This document shows, in pieces, positions 1 to 10,180 of a stretch of 64,000 nucleotides of DNA. Source of the DNA: Cyrtodaria siliqua (lineage: Eukaryota; Mollusca; Bivalvia; Adapedonta; Hiatellidae); contig JAWPHD010001227.1 in NCBI GenBank assembly GCA_037043455.1, positions 1 to 64,000 on the forward strand, read 5' to 3'. The position numbers and the translations under genes are program-made. The notes under the pieces are model-generated. The model ran no database searches and was not told the DNA's origin. It was given only the letters and a program-made list of their open reading frames with translations. Numbering within the stretch: the first letter of the stretch is position 1; each line of letters begins with the position of its first letter.

Positions 1-265
1 CACTTGCCCTACTGTCATCCCCCAATAAAACGGGACAGTATAAATAAAGAAATCCCCTCCATGAATTATTCTCTAACCAATCAGCCAGCATTAATAGTAA
101 AACACAAAGATGCGGTCATGTATATATAATCAAAAAAAAACAATAGCCTAGAAAGCCACAAAGAAGGTACTCAGTGGACTTGGCAGAAAGCCAGAGCAAC
201 ATGAGAACAAACCATTGAGGGGCACGACAAGACAAGATTGTAGACAAACATCAACCGTCACCAAG
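1..265 (-). mobile_element. Penelope-like element, 3' UTR fragment (family Y)
   Basis: This stretch matches 61,706-61,965 almost base for base, with small indels. Shared landmarks include AATAAAACsGGACAGT near the left end, AGAAAGCCACAAAGAAGGTAC in the middle and a GACAAGACAAGA block near the right end. At 61.7 kb the same sequence lies just downstream of a minus-strand reverse transcriptase, so it is read here as the 3' end of that element. Homology stops abruptly near position 265, consistent with a 5'-truncated insertion. The left side is cut by the window edge. Confidence 0.7.
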
Positions 266-650
266 CAATACTATGTATTAATATAAATGTAAGATTGTAC
301 TGTACAAGAGTATGATAGGGACCGTTGGAAAGGATAAGGTTGTTGAAGGGGATACACTGCAATCTATATAAAACAAATTAAACTTGAGTCGTCTGTTAGT
401 ATTACAATATCACTTACACCACTGTTTATATTTATTTTAAATGTTCAAAGCAAATTGTTCATACCTATACAAATTGTTGATTATATTGCACCAAAAATCT
501 ATCTAACCTGTTGTAAAATTACGAGAATAATATAAAGCTCCATATTGTATTACATTTTTATTTAATTATGTGTTATTACCAAGTTTATGTCCAAAACGAT
601 ACTGTGATTACAAATGTTAATTCCTTTAAGATTGTCGAGTGTCCCTATCA
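266..650. other. AT-rich non-coding stretch
   Basis: No open frame, repeat unit or RNA-like structure was recognised here. It separates the Penelope-like fragment from the last recognisable GBP pseudogene exon. The two C-terminal GBP exons expected in this direction were looked for and not seen. Confidence 0.5.
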
Positions 651-654
651 CAAA

Positions 655-910
655 TAATATAACGCAATGAAGTTTGGCAAGCCATTATTATTCTCACATT
701 GAGTCCAGATCGGCCATTGCGAAGTAATTCCGTGCCAGTTCCTTCCTAGTCGGCCCGATACAGCTTGTAGCCACCCGCAACGGTATAAATACCACACTTT
801 GAAGTTTATTGCTATCACCGAGTGAAGTGTTTCAATGCGTCTTCCGCATCTTCTGTTCGACTCTTGGTGGTTTGAGAACAAACCTTTTCGAACTCTTTTT
901 CAATTGTGTC
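655..910 (-). pseudogene. GBP pseudogene, helical-domain exon with the GGY motif
   Basis: Reading the minus strand gives a run beginning EFEKVCSQTTKSRTEDAEDA, then, after a frame change and stops, GIYTVAGGYKLYRAD. GBPs carry a conserved G-x-Y-x-x-x-G-G-Y segment in the helical domain, and this matches it. The equivalent exon of the intact gene is 51,253-51,468, where the segment reads AGQYHRSRGFRSYKHH. Confidence 0.65.
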
Positions 911-1224
911 CTGAATTTAAATTATACATGAGAAAATGAAAGTTTAAAAAAATTGTCCTATTACAAACAACAGCACCCAACGCTATATCAGTGTAGGTCC
1001 GTAATATACCAAAACCGAAATCAAATATGAGAGCTATTCAAAGGTATATTATAAAAACCAAACATAAACAGTGATAGATATTAAATAATTTAAACAGTCG
1101 CCATAATAACATGTATAGTGATTGAATTTAGTTATATTTTAAGTATCTATTGTTGTTAAAATGTTATTCATATGAAATTATACACGTACATCTGCTTCCC
1201 TTTTGTACTGTTTTCTTTCATCCA

Positions 1225-1470
1225 TCACCGATTGTATCTAAACAAGTTGAAGCTGCAGCCTTTGCTATGAGATGCACACTCCATAATGGTCATTTCATCA
1301 GGTGTGGGCATTTGCAAGTTTTCTATACATTTCGTTGACATAAGCCGCAATGGTATTCTTACAGCCTTTTCATTTTCGATTATGGCCATCGACTTCAGGG
1401 CGCTCCTCGATACAGGGTATCGCACCCATCTCTAATGGATTCAACATAGTGTGTTACTAGACTCGCAAAC
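1225..1470 (-). pseudogene. GBP pseudogene, helical-domain exon
   Basis: The minus strand reads LVTHYVESIRDG, then in a shifted frame AIPCIE, then in another frame ALKSMAIIENEKAV, and later MPTPDEMTIMECASHSK. GBPs have the pattern YVdxInxGxxPCxexA followed by an IENxxAV segment, so identity is clear despite at least two frameshifts. The matching exon of the intact gene is 49,110-49,390, which reads IEEYLQEINEGQVPNVDN. Confidence 0.75.
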
Positions 1471-1816
1471 ACTGATAAAGTACAAAACACATATAAACGA
1501 TTAATTTAAGGTCGTATTAATCACGGTATGCAAACACTTTAAATATCTACAACTAAGATATTTTATTATATAAAATATGTTTGTACCATAGCTGTAATGG
1601 TTTCCTTTGTTCTGCTTTATGAATATTTTATCATAAACTGAAGATCTGACCTAAGCCGTGCTATAAAGCCCGGTATATTTCAGCCGTGCTATAAATGTCA
1701 GATTCCGGCAGTTAATACCATGGCCTACTCCATTGTACACGGCGCATAGTTGTAAGTTTACACACATCCTGTCAATCAAAATGTTCAATTACCCGGCAAT
1801 TTCTAAGGTACAAAAC

Positions 1817-1925
1817 ATTTATAGCATACCTTTTTCTCGTATGCGATTTTACTGCACTCTCGGGCCTGCGGCCCTCGAGAAGCAGTATAAATCGCATATA
1901 CTCCGAAAAAAAGTATGCTATAAAA
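1817..1925. repeat. long imperfect hairpin (foldback), about 50-bp arms
   Basis: Arms TTTATAGCATAC...CTCGTATGCGATTTTACTGC and the near-reverse complement GCAGTATAAATCGCATA...GTATGCTATAAAA meet at a GC-rich centre, GGGCC-TGC-GGCCC (1862-1874). Pairing spans about 50 bp per side with a few mismatches and bulges. It lies in an intron of the dead GBP copy. It could be a small foldback MITE; no target duplication was established. Confidence 0.75.
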
Positions 1926-2051
1926 TTACTTAGTGTTGTTAATATAAATTGTTATATAAAGATTTCCTAATAAGTGCGTTATATATTTTATTTCATTTAT
2001 CTATTATTAACACAACTACTGTATATGACAGAAATATTATTTACTTCTTCC

Positions 2052-2483
2052 TTTACAGGCTTTCCATTCATAAGAGTAAGTGGTCTGCATTTATTATGGA
2101 CGTAGTCCAGTGAACATCAGTGTGATCTTTACAAAATCTTCTCTAAATCTCGTCTTTCAGATCTTCTAGCTTCCTGAGCTGTCTGGGTTTTGCTGGAGGC
2201 TCGAATACGAAAGCATTTTCCTGTCTTGAAGTACTTCCTCAGACAGCGTTTTGGTTCGTTAAATCTTTCAATTTCCTCTCCTTGTCAGACTTAAGTTTAG
2301 GCAATATTCCAAATACTCGTCAGCTGTCATTTCCATTCCTCCGCCTCCAGGTCAAGTGAAATATCTCTCAAAGCAAGAATGACCTGGGAAATAAAGATCT
2401 AAAATCTGTATCGGGTAGAGCCTGACATTCCGTCCGATGTCTTCATGGTTTTTGGAAATTTCTGTTATGAAACTTTAGCTTGT
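2052..2483 (-). pseudogene. GBP pseudogene, RD-motif exon
   Basis: The minus strand gives, in shifting frames, ITEISKNHEDIGRNV, VILALRDISLDLEAE, MTADEYLE-like sequence, RFNEPKRCLRKYFKTGKCFR and PPAKPRQLRKLEDLKDE. LRDxSLDLE is the GBP RD motif that contacts the guanine base, and FNxPKRCxRKYF is the helix that follows in this family. Stops and frameshifts interrupt it several times. The counterpart in the intact gene is exon 47,447-47,820, but this copy keeps an extra segment before the RD motif that the intact gene seems to lack. Confidence 0.85.
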
Positions 2484-2737
2484 TAAGGAAATTTATAAAC
2501 TGCTAATCCTAATCAATATGCCATTACTAGCTGTTTGCCAACAAAAACTATATTTCTATTAGTTTGCCACTGTCTATCAATACAATAGCAGAACTATTTT
2601 CTGTTAAACATGATGGAGGTAGTTGTCCTTCTTTTAGAAAAATAAATCATATCAAAATGTTCAAAAGCGGTCTGATTGTTCATATAAATGTAAATTGGAC
2701 GAAACTGATGATTTTATCTGTTAAAAAAGAGTATGAA

Positions 2738-2935
2738 AATGGACGTTTGGAAACGGCCGAGCACGACACTACGAAATAATTGCAGTCTCGGTTGATTGAG
2801 ACTGTCATTAATGAGCGGAAGTGAATAATTCTAGATACCGCTCACGCCCTCTATAGCCTCGGGTTGAGCAGAACCATATTGCATAAAAACAATATACATC
2901 ACAATTATAACCATCCGAAGATGGCATGCATAACA
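2738..2935 (-). mobile_element. HP1 dispersed repeat, copy a
   Basis: This is a copy of the repeat seen best at 59,600-59,995. It contains the double-hairpin core: CAGTCTC-(8 nt)-GAGACTG at 2783-2804 and GAGCGG...CCGCTC at 2813-2843, then ACGCCCTCTATAGCC. The strand given is relative to the orientation reading GAGTTCTGCTCAACCC. It sits in an intron of the GBP pseudogene. The mobile nature is inferred from five dispersed copies. Confidence 0.7.
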
Positions 2936-3313
2936 TGTATTTATAGTTTAGTTCTATAACAATCGCCTACATCCCACGCGGAACTGAGGTCACAGAAATT
3001 GGCTGAGCACACAACAACTATATCAGTATAACAATCGACTGAAAAGGGAGTCGTCTCTGAGGTTGTCACCGATGCTATAAACATTATTATTGTTATGCGA
3101 ACGATACCTGAAACTACTTGTTTTGTCAGGCAAATGTCGACAAACATGGGAATCTTCTTGCGCCCAGAAAGATTCGTTCAAGTCAAAATTTCGCCATACC
3201 ATTCAAATACAGTGTCAACTTTAATATACAGTCTTTCATTTGATCTACGTATATCAATTGTTTGATTAATTTGTTTTCATTGCCATTGTCCTATGTCATA
3301 CATATAGCATTGC

Positions 3314-3460
3314 ATGGAGTTTGTATCTAGCAATTTACTTTCGTTTTTGTGCGAACAAAAGGATGCGAATGACGTAAAACGGATGGACGCTATTAAACAC
3401 GTCAAGCGAATATCTCAGGAAGAGTTCGGACCATCCGTTGCATTTAAATCAGTGAGATAA
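3314..3460 (+). CDS. short open frame, possible exon, unknown
   Basis: An ATG-initiated frame of 48 codons starts MEFVSSNLLSFLCEQKDAND and ends at TAA. It has a protein-like composition (mixed K, D, E and few low-complexity runs), unlike its AT-rich surroundings. A GTGAGA donor-like site overlaps the end (TCA|GTGAGA), so it could be a first exon. No family was recognised. It lies opposite an intron of the decayed GBP gene and may be chance. Confidence 0.2.
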   Translation: MEFVSSNLLSFLCEQKDANDVKRMDAIKHVKRISQEEFGPSVAFKSVR

Positions 3461-3631
3461 ACAATTCGGTTACTTCTTTTAGTTTTCTTTCACAGAAACT
3501 TGGAAAACTAATATTTTTCTATTTTATTTTGACACTAGGAGCTTTTGAGTCACCTTACAGTTGAAAGTAGCTCATTATCAAAGATACCATATCGTGGCTT
3601 CTATGCCCTTATATACATTTCATAAGGATAC

Positions 3632-3738
3632 TTTAGTTTGTTGAGGGCATCCTGATCAAAAGCACCGAAGGTTTGTATATAAGTGTACTGCTAAGAAGTA
3701 CGGCAAGGGTGACATCTTGTTGTCGTAGTTCTGTTTCC
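3632..3738 (-). pseudogene. GBP pseudogene, end of the G-domain exon
   Basis: The minus strand reads QDVTLAVLLSSTLIYK, then in a shifted frame GAFDQDALNKLK. GBPs have F-x-LAVLLSSTFVYN followed by a helix with AL-x-x-L at this point, so the match is specific. It follows a CATTACAG acceptor and ends at a GTATCC donor. The same GTATCC donor follows the equivalent codon in the intact gene at 46,934. The preceding switch/DTEG half of the exon is absent. Confidence 0.75.
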
Positions 3739-4090
3739 CTGTAATGACACAAACTATCATGCATACTAATGACAATAACATATCAAAACTTATTTGCTGA
3801 TATTAAAGATGTACAATATATTTTAAAACATGGAACATGTACAGTTAGTAGAAATGGTACATAATACTGTACCATTTGCTTTGTTTACAATACACTCGTC
3901 GAATGATATATTCACATAATTAAGTTTGCTTTAAAAGGTAACAAGAAGGTAGCTATAATTTTTAATTTCATTGTTCTCTTTAAACATGTATATTCCACTT
4001 CTATCAAACGTATTGATGAATTCAACAAATTTGTGTACAGTACCTTTTAATATCTCCGAGTCCTTTCTGTGTCAAGTAGAAGCAGGCTAT

Positions 4091-4219
4091 TTGATCTTGA
4101 TGTACTGGGTGCTTTTACACCATGCCCAGATTCTATTTGTTTTGACATCGATAGTGATCCTAATGCAAATCCTGAAAAATATGCATTTTCTAATATCTGT
4201 GAGATTGACTTTGAATAAT
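4091..4219 (+). CDS. possible coding fragment, unknown
   Basis: One frame reads LFDLDVLGAFTPCPDSICFD, continues with IDSDPNANPEKYAFSNICEI and stops at TAA. A CAG acceptor-like site precedes it. The acidic, Cys/Pro-containing composition differs from neighbouring AT-rich DNA. There is no start codon and no recognised family, so this is a weak call. Confidence 0.2.
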
Positions 4220-5050
4220 CTTGTGGCTTTATCTTTAAGTTATTATGTATATTCTAAAGGTTTGTAGCTGAAACAAAATGTAGGGCGCATTAATGTTGCA
4301 GTTTAATCAAGCTCAAAACAAAATACTCAAGAAATTAAAAATTGGATAAAGTATCAGATATGCGTACTTAATCACGTTATATTATACTTTAGAAGCGTTG
4401 AATTGTATTGAAAATACACCAAACTTCAAATTAAAAAAGTAATATATAAGTTAAAAAATAATGTGAGAAACATAGTTTGAGTATTATTTAATTGCATGAT
4501 TCTTGTACTGTTTGTAGATATCCTATTCAATGTCTCTTATACTTTATCTAATTGTCAACAGCTTTTTTCTGATATTATTTAGCTACACACATAAATACAT
4601 GGTAGTGAAACTATAATCGTCACACTAGTCAGTGTCACATATAATCTATTTCAGTGACCAAATGACACTTGAGACGACCCCTTGTTTAGCCACGGACAAA
4701 ATGGCAGAATTGTCGATCTTGTACAACATCTGTTTTTAAAAAAGTAAGTACCATAAATATGAATTTCAACTAACATCTCGAATTTGCTTACGAACGACGA
4801 CGACGGTAATGGTCAATGTATAAGTTGCCTGGATAGTAGAGCTTTACTAGTCAAGGAGTTAGTTATTGAAAATTGTTCGTAGGCGTGTACTGGCAAACAG
4901 ACGTACGTACGGATAAAGCGACGATTACATCATCCCGCAAAACCAATACAAATAAGGCAGGCAATATTATGTTTCTAGATTCCGTACTGGTGAAATTCAC
5001 ATAATGGCACATAACGTTCTCAATACTTGGTAAATAGAAGAATGTCTTAC

Positions 5051-5246
5051 CTTTATATTTCTTTGCAAGTCGATAAGCAGATACGATTTACCGGTCCTAT
5101 ACAGTCCAGCAATGGTCACAACATTGAGTTGCTGTAACACCACTTAGCTGGTCAAGAACATCTTTTTCAATGGTAAGTTTGTTTGAAGCATCACTGCTGA
5201 TCAAACACCGGGGTTCCGCAAACACGGATATCTTAGAAACAGCCAT
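5051..5246 (-). pseudogene. GBP pseudogene, first coding exon with P-loop
   Basis: The ATG is the complement of 5244-5246. The frame starts MAVSKISVFAEPRCLIS and continues toward the P-loop VTIAGLYRTGKSYLL, the classical GBP G1 motif. One extra base just before the P-loop and one missing base just after it break the frame. The exon ends at a good GTAAGA donor. The start, PxCLI segment, P-loop and donor position match GBP first exons, including the one at 46,201-46,449. Confidence 0.85.
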
Positions 5247-5284
5247 GTTTGTTGTTGTTTTATCTAAACAATGACGATATAGAA

Positions 5285-5420
5285 TTATTGGTAACTGATA
5301 AGTAAGTAAGTAGGTAAATAGTTTATTAAAGCGACATGTGCATATACAATTTAATTGGGCTAAAATAGATCGCTCACCTTAAGTAAGTGTCATGTTCACG
5401 TAATTATCGGTAACAAAGGT
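5285..5420 (-). mobile_element. possible LINE or SINE 3' tail
   Basis: On the minus strand this ends in AATAAACTATTTACC followed by repeated TACT units (about 5287-5310 on the + strand). Short tandem repeats after an AATAAA-type signal are typical of CR1/L2-like retroelement 3' ends. It sits about 40 bp upstream of the dead GBP start codon. No coding part was seen. Confidence 0.35.
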
Positions 5421-6009
5421 TTCTTTAAACATAATATACGTTCTCAATTTTGGTAAACTTCGAGTTTTCCGTCTCGAATTCTCGCATAATAGTCTCTTAG
5501 AAATATGTCGTTGGATAATTGTAGGCATTATTATGTGTGCTTTTTTGGTTACAAATAACGTAATTATGATTAAGTATTAACACTATTTTATTTTGTGTAC
5601 AACTTAACTGTTTTGTTTAGGAAGCATCATAATAAAATTGTCTCATAAAAATGAATAAATAAATAATTTAGAGACAGCTTTGGCTTTCAAGTTTAAGTTT
5701 TAAATGTAAGATGGATTATACGCATTATAAACGAATTGCGTGTTTTATAAATGTACAGTACGTGCAAACTAACGCATTCATTTTCAAAAATGGAATGAGT
5801 ATATTTTTAAGTTTGCATGTGCAAAACAGTGTTAAAATAGGTCACTACCTCACTTTTGAGATCGTCGAACTCACTTTCTTTATTTTGTAGAAGACTACTG
5901 AAGAGTCACACGTCCATCTTTAAGTATTAATAAATCACTTAGCACCTCAGAGTAATGCGGTAATATTTTAGTTTTTAACATGTTTGCATATAATTATATA
6001 GAATGTTAT
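5421..6009. other. AT-rich non-coding stretch
   Basis: No open frame or repeat was recognised. Confidence 0.4.
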
Positions 6010-6090
6010 AGAATTTACAGCTTTCAACTTGTCTTCATTTTTCTACAATATACGTTAAACATAATAGTGTAGCAATATAATCTATTTCGA
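6010..6090 (+). repeat. short dispersed repeat with hairpin, copy 1
   Basis: TTCTACAATATACGTTAAAC...GTGTAGCAATATAATC recurs at 7,035-7,110. CTACAATA and TA(G/T)TGTAG can pair across a 14-nt loop in both copies. Function is unknown. Confidence 0.5.
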
Positions 6091-6239
6091 CCATCTTTAT
6101 ACATAAATACGGCGCGTTTATTTTCCGCTGAGCCCGATACTTATATTTAATTATCGGTGGTACTTTTTCATTTCTTTTTGTTTGCTTACTTAATTTTCGA
6201 TTCAGTGGTTCCACTACTCCGGCCGATTAAAGGCTCTGG

Positions 6240-6570
6240 GTATTGTTTAACTACTTATAGGATATATTGTCTGCTTTTTAATTTAGTCTTTTGACTGTTA
6301 CTTGTGATATGCAGGCTTCATAACCGCTTTTCCCAACTAAATTCCATTATGTTTATTTCGCTCTTCGGGGCATTTAATCTTATTAGATACTGGGACCATA
6401 CGCCGTACGACATGGGGAAGAACGATACTCATTGTCCACCGCCATATGCATGCCATCTTCGGGGTGGTTAAAATTTTGTACTATTGATTTTATTAATATT
6501 GAGTTCTGCTCAACCCGGGGCTAGAGGGCGTGAGCGGTAGCTAGCATATTTCACTACCGCTCATGAACAG
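6240..6570 (+). mobile_element. HP1 dispersed repeat, copy b
   Basis: This aligns with the reverse complement of 59,600-59,995 over its 5' part: CTTTTTAATTTAGTCTTTTG, GCAGGCTTCATAAC, TTATTTCGCTCTTCGGGGCAT, GGGACCATACGCCG and GCCATCTTCGGG. It then reaches the core GAGTTCTGCTCAACCCGGGG and the hairpin GAGCGGTAG...CTACCGCTC (6532-6562). It stops right after TCATGAACAG, so the second hairpin is missing. Confidence 0.75.
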
Positions 6571-6649
6571 CAAACGGCAAATAATCTGCTATATGTAAAT
6601 GGAAGATAATACATGTTAGGCACCAGACATTTCATCTTTTGGTGGTGGG

Positions 6650-6650
6650 A

Positions 6651-6692
<42 letters not shown>

Positions 6693-6803
6693 GTTTGTGT
6701 GTGGGTGGGTGGGTGGGTGGATGGGGGTGGGGGGTCTTTTACTGAAAAATTAAATACGCAAATAAGGGGGATCTTTTACTGGAAAAATTAAATATGCAAA
6801 TAA
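6650..6803. repeat. GT-rich microsatellite and a 37-bp tandem duplication
   Basis: A (GT)n run with interruptions (about 6652-6700) passes into (GGTG)n. A duplicated unit TCTTTTACTGaAAAATTAAA starts near 6,734 and again near 6,771. Confidence 0.8.
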
Positions 6804-7034
6804 CCCGACCAAATTTCTGAAGGCTAAACAAATAATTTGGTTCAAAAAGCAATTGGGTTAGAAAGTAGGTGAACTCGAAGGAAAATGCCAGGCCCCTTGC
6901 TGAGATAAAATGGTCGATCCCTTAGTAAAAGAATGGGAGGTAATTCATGTTATATTCCGTCCTTATTTTCCTGAACGGATTGTTTCCCTTTCTACAGACA
7001 ATATCAAAAAAAAATAGCAAGAAAGATAAACTAT

Positions 7035-7110
7035 AGGACTTTATACAATTTATAGCTTCATTATTCTACAATATACGTTAAACACCATATTGTAGCAATA
7101 TAATCGACTA
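7035..7110 (+). repeat. short dispersed repeat with hairpin, copy 2
   Basis: Second copy of the repeat at 6,010-6,090. Here the stem is perfect: CTACAATA pairs with TATTGTAG. Confidence 0.5.
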
Positions 7111-7164
7111 TTGTACTATGCAAAAACAATTTGCCTTGACTTATTCACGTAAATATTATTAATC

Positions 7165-7740
7165 CTGTGCAACAAGAGCTGTCGGATGACAGCGCGCTCC
7201 ACTTGTCGAGGCCGTATCTATTTATTGGGCAACTAAGTTGAAAAAGGGGCATACTTTTGTAAAATACATATTACCGAATGTTGTCACTTAATTGTACGAT
7301 ATCCTCGTAAGATAGTGAATATATGTGTGTAAAGTTTCATAGAATTCTTTTTTTGAGATATGAGCTTACCGAAAAAGGTTAATCAAGAAATTGACTAAGT
7401 ACGAAAAGGGTTATAACTTTGTCAAAATAGGATGCAGTTATATGACTTGCACGTGACATATTTTCTATTTATACTGAATACATGTGTGAAATGTTTCTGA
7501 GCTCTGGCAGGTGGTTTATGAGACATGAACTTACTGTAAAATGTTAACCCCAAAACTAATAAAGTACAACAATGGTATAACTTTGTCAAAATAGGTTACA
7601 GAGTTATATGACTTGCGTGTGGCACCTTGTCCATTTATACTGAACATATGTGTAACGGTTTATGGACTTCTGTTAGGAGGGTTGTGAGACATGAGCTTAC
7701 CGACAAAGGTTATCTTACGCATTACGTGTCCCACCTTAAT
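7165..7740 (+). mobile_element. dispersed repeat starting ACAAGAGCTGTC (bivalve-style), copy 1
   Basis: It begins ACAAGAGCTGTCGGATGACA, where GCTGTC and GACAGC form a hairpin, followed by GCGCGCTCCACTT. Three imperfect body repeats of about 160 bp follow, each with GGnnATAACTTTGTCAAAATA-like and TGAGACATGAGCTTACC-like blocks (near 7,245, 7,405 and 7,565). The start recurs at 60,135. From memory, an AACAAGAGCTGTC-headed repeat is common in bivalve genomes; that is recollection, not a search. Confidence 0.6.
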
Positions 7741-7913
7741 CCCATTAAGCGATGGAAGGCTTATATTAGCAGGATTTTATAATGGATGTTTCGACAATAA
7801 AACACGTTTTAAAAACATTTTTAACTGAAAAAATGTGATAACCTGTTTAAAATTACATATTGAATGTTTTGATTTTACAATATGAAAACGTTTAAGCCGA
7901 AATTGAGGTTTTA

Positions 7914-7973
7914 TTTCATACCCAAGCCAACCCCGTTTTCGCTTCTTGGAGAAGGGGTTGGATGGGTATGAAA
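7914..7973. other. strong 60-nt hairpin
   Basis: TTTCATACCCA (7914-7924) pairs perfectly with TGGGTATGAAA (7963-7973), and CCAACCCC (7927-7934) pairs with GGGGTTGG (7954-7961). The arms are separated by a 2:1 internal bulge and a 19-nt loop. Nineteen paired bases in 60 nt is the size of an animal miRNA precursor, but nothing else supports transcription. Confidence 0.6.
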
Positions 7974-8439
7974 GTTAATACTCGGACCACGTATTGGGTA
8001 ACGCTGACGGGAACGGGAACGCATACATTACATATACATATATATTAAACAAATTTGCATCTATCAGTACATTGCTACTCAATAATGAGTTATAAGAGAC
8101 GGTACACTATACACTCTAACAATATGTCACTGAAATACCGCTGTTGTTATGAGTTTAAGAACAAAATCATGCGAATACTAAGTAAATAAAAGTAAATAAT
8201 TAAAAAGTGACACCCACAACTGTCCTTAAACAAATATTTTATTTTAGCAACTAAAATGCTTAAAACAATCATATCAACATACTAAAAGCGATAATTCAGG
8301 GTACATAAAAGCATTGGAGCATATACGTGTACAGAAAAAACACAATTTATGAAAGACTAGAGTGGAATATTTCTTTGACTGGCTAGCTTCGGAAAAGATG
8401 GCAGATAGTTTTCCTTAAACCAATTACTGTAACGTGGAT

Positions 8440-8590
8440 CCTTCGGAAGGAACTAACAGGAAACGAAAGTAACAGATTCGGTTTTATTGAGTCTGCTCAA
8501 TTAATCCATTAATGAGAGGTAATATGAGGTGCAACACCTCTTACGCACTCTATCAACGGGTAAACAGCGGTGTTCTACTTTAAGATATAT
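8440..8590 (-). mobile_element. HP2 dispersed repeat, copy a
   Basis: On the minus strand it reads AGAGGTGTTGCAC...ATTACCTCT, then GCAGACTCAATAAAACCGAAT. This is the HP2 form of the double-hairpin core. An extra 15 bases separate the two hairpins compared with the copy at 9,275. Confidence 0.65.
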
Positions 8591-9082
8591 GTTTTTAAGG
8601 TTTACCAACACTAATTACATGGAAGACTCGGAGGTGTAGTCGAATGTAGTTCCTATAATAAAAAGTAATCCTTTTTTGATGGAAATGGGCATTATGAGTA
8701 GGGGAAAACTGCCCATTTCTATTCGATTTTGTGGTTGTATGTATAAGAAGCGTATTAATAGGTTTTACTGGATCACTGATGAACATTTTCGAAATTTCGA
8801 CTCTATGCATACACTTTGTGAGCAATGAAAACAGTCAATCAATGAAAACAGCTGTACCCTTGACCTGTTTAGTAAACAAACAAGAGCTTTCTTATATGTC
8901 TTGTGACCCCACATTTTCTGGTGATTTTTCAAGTGGAAAATTAGTTTTCTATATGAACATTACACTGCTGCATTATGCATACTTGAGTTGAATTTGCAGC
9001 AAATCATTAATATGTGACACTTTAACATTGATGTCTATGGGGGAACTAATTAGTGGTTTCATACCTTAAATCTCATGGTGTA

Positions 9083-9200
9083 GTCTCCCCGTGCTACAAA
9101 TCAGTAGTGTAATTTCTACTGGTCCTTTAGGATCAACGAGCCCAATATAACCGAGTCTGCTACTTTATTCTCCTGGTTGTGTTTGTTGCTTCCAAAGGAT
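9083..9200 (+). mobile_element. HP2 dispersed repeat, internally deleted copy
   Basis: It shares CTCCCCnnGCTACnAATCAG, TACTGGTCCTTTnGGATCAACG and CCGAGTCTGCTACTTTATTC with the neighbouring copy, but the core between 'AGCCCAATAT' and 'AACCGAGTCTG' is missing. Confidence 0.65.
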
Positions 9201-9274
9201 CTCCCTTATCAGTATTATTAACATTCACACTAGCGTTCGTTTAGTGGAGTGTGGCGGCTGTAAAACGTCTCCCC

Positions 9275-9485
9275 AAGCTACGAATCAGTAGTGTTATATT
9301 TACTGGTCCTTTGGGATCAACGAGCCCAATATTGGTGTCTTTGAAGTAGAAAACTGCTTAAACCGGTGCTAGGGGGCGTACAAGGTTGTGCCTCCTTATA
9401 ATTACCTCTTATGAACAGACTCAATAAAACCGAGTCTGCTACTTTATTCTCTTGGTTGTGTTTGTTGCCTCCCTTATCAGTATTA
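9275..9485 (+). mobile_element. HP2 dispersed repeat, copy b
   Basis: This full-length copy contains ACCGGTGCTAGGGGGCGT and the hairpin CAGACTC-AATAAAACC-GAGTCTG at 9416-9438, then TTATTCTCTTGGTTGTGTTT. It forms an inverted pair with 9,725-9,985. Confidence 0.7.
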
Positions 9486-9724
9486 ATTTCTACATGACTT
9501 GAATGTGTTTAATAATAAATATTAATTATAAAAAACATAAATCGAATAGGTACTGCATAGTATTAACTGTTGATTATATTGCATCAATAATATATTTAAA
9601 TATTTGGTAGAATAAGACAAACATTTGAACAATCAAAAGTGTGTATTAGTACTATATACAAGCAGGTTTAAAGTCAAAATGAAACTGGATAAATAAATCG
9701 AGACGTTAATTTCAATAAAAACTG

Positions 9725-9985
9725 AAAAGGCGATCCCTTGGAAGCAACAAACACACAGAACAGAGAAAAGAAGTAGCATACTCGGTTTCATGTCTGTTCA
9801 TGAGAGGTTAACTATACGATGCAACACCTCCCACGCCTCCTAGCACCGGCTTAAGCGATATTCTACTTTAAAGCAACACAGAATAGCCTTGATGATCCCA
9901 CTGTCGTGTGTCCCTTTAAACCCATAGTAATTGCCCAATGATCACAATGGATCCGCAAGTAATAACACTACAGATTCGTAACTCG
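9725..9985 (-). mobile_element. HP2 dispersed repeat, copy c
   Basis: Reverse-complement relative of 9,275-9,485. It contains GGTGCTAGGAGGCGTGGGAGG on the minus strand, a GAGGT...ACCTC stem, and TCATGAACAGAC. The second hairpin has decayed (CAGACATGAAACCGAG). Confidence 0.65.
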
Positions 9986-10180
9986 GGGAGGCAAACATAT
10001 CTAAATCTCTTTATACACAATTTGGCCCCCTGAAAAGCGGCAATTTTTACCAGAACAAAAAATAACATTTTCTTTAATTATGAATTAAACAAATATTTCT
10101 CGTCCATGTTTACCCCGAGGAAGTAATTTGGACAAACGGGAAAGTCTATGGTTTGGATATCATTAATAAAGAAACAACTG

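Larger units (their letters stand above)
655..5246 (-). pseudogene. decayed guanylate-binding protein (GBP) gene
   Basis: Five GBP-like exon remnants lie on the minus strand in N- to C-terminal order: 5051-5246 (start and P-loop), 3632-3738 (end of the G domain), 2052-2483 (RD-motif exon), 1225-1470 and 655-910 (helical domain). Each matches the corresponding part of the gene at 46-54 kb and of GBPs generally. Frameshifts and stops occur within most exons. The first half of exon 2 (switch and DTEG region) and the two C-terminal exons were not found. GBPs are dynamin-related GTPases of cell-autonomous immunity; this copy should not make a full protein. Exon 2 ends in CTCAACAAACTAAAG, and a very similar CTTAACAAGCTAAAG stands in front of the third exon, so pieces of more than one GBP copy may be mixed here. 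Confidence 0.8.

Noticed and set aside
4640..4740. Missing switch/DTEG half of the dead GBP exon 2
   Set aside because: Minus-strand frames here (VIWSLK, LNKGSSQVSFGH) do not match TKGIWxW or DTEG closely enough.
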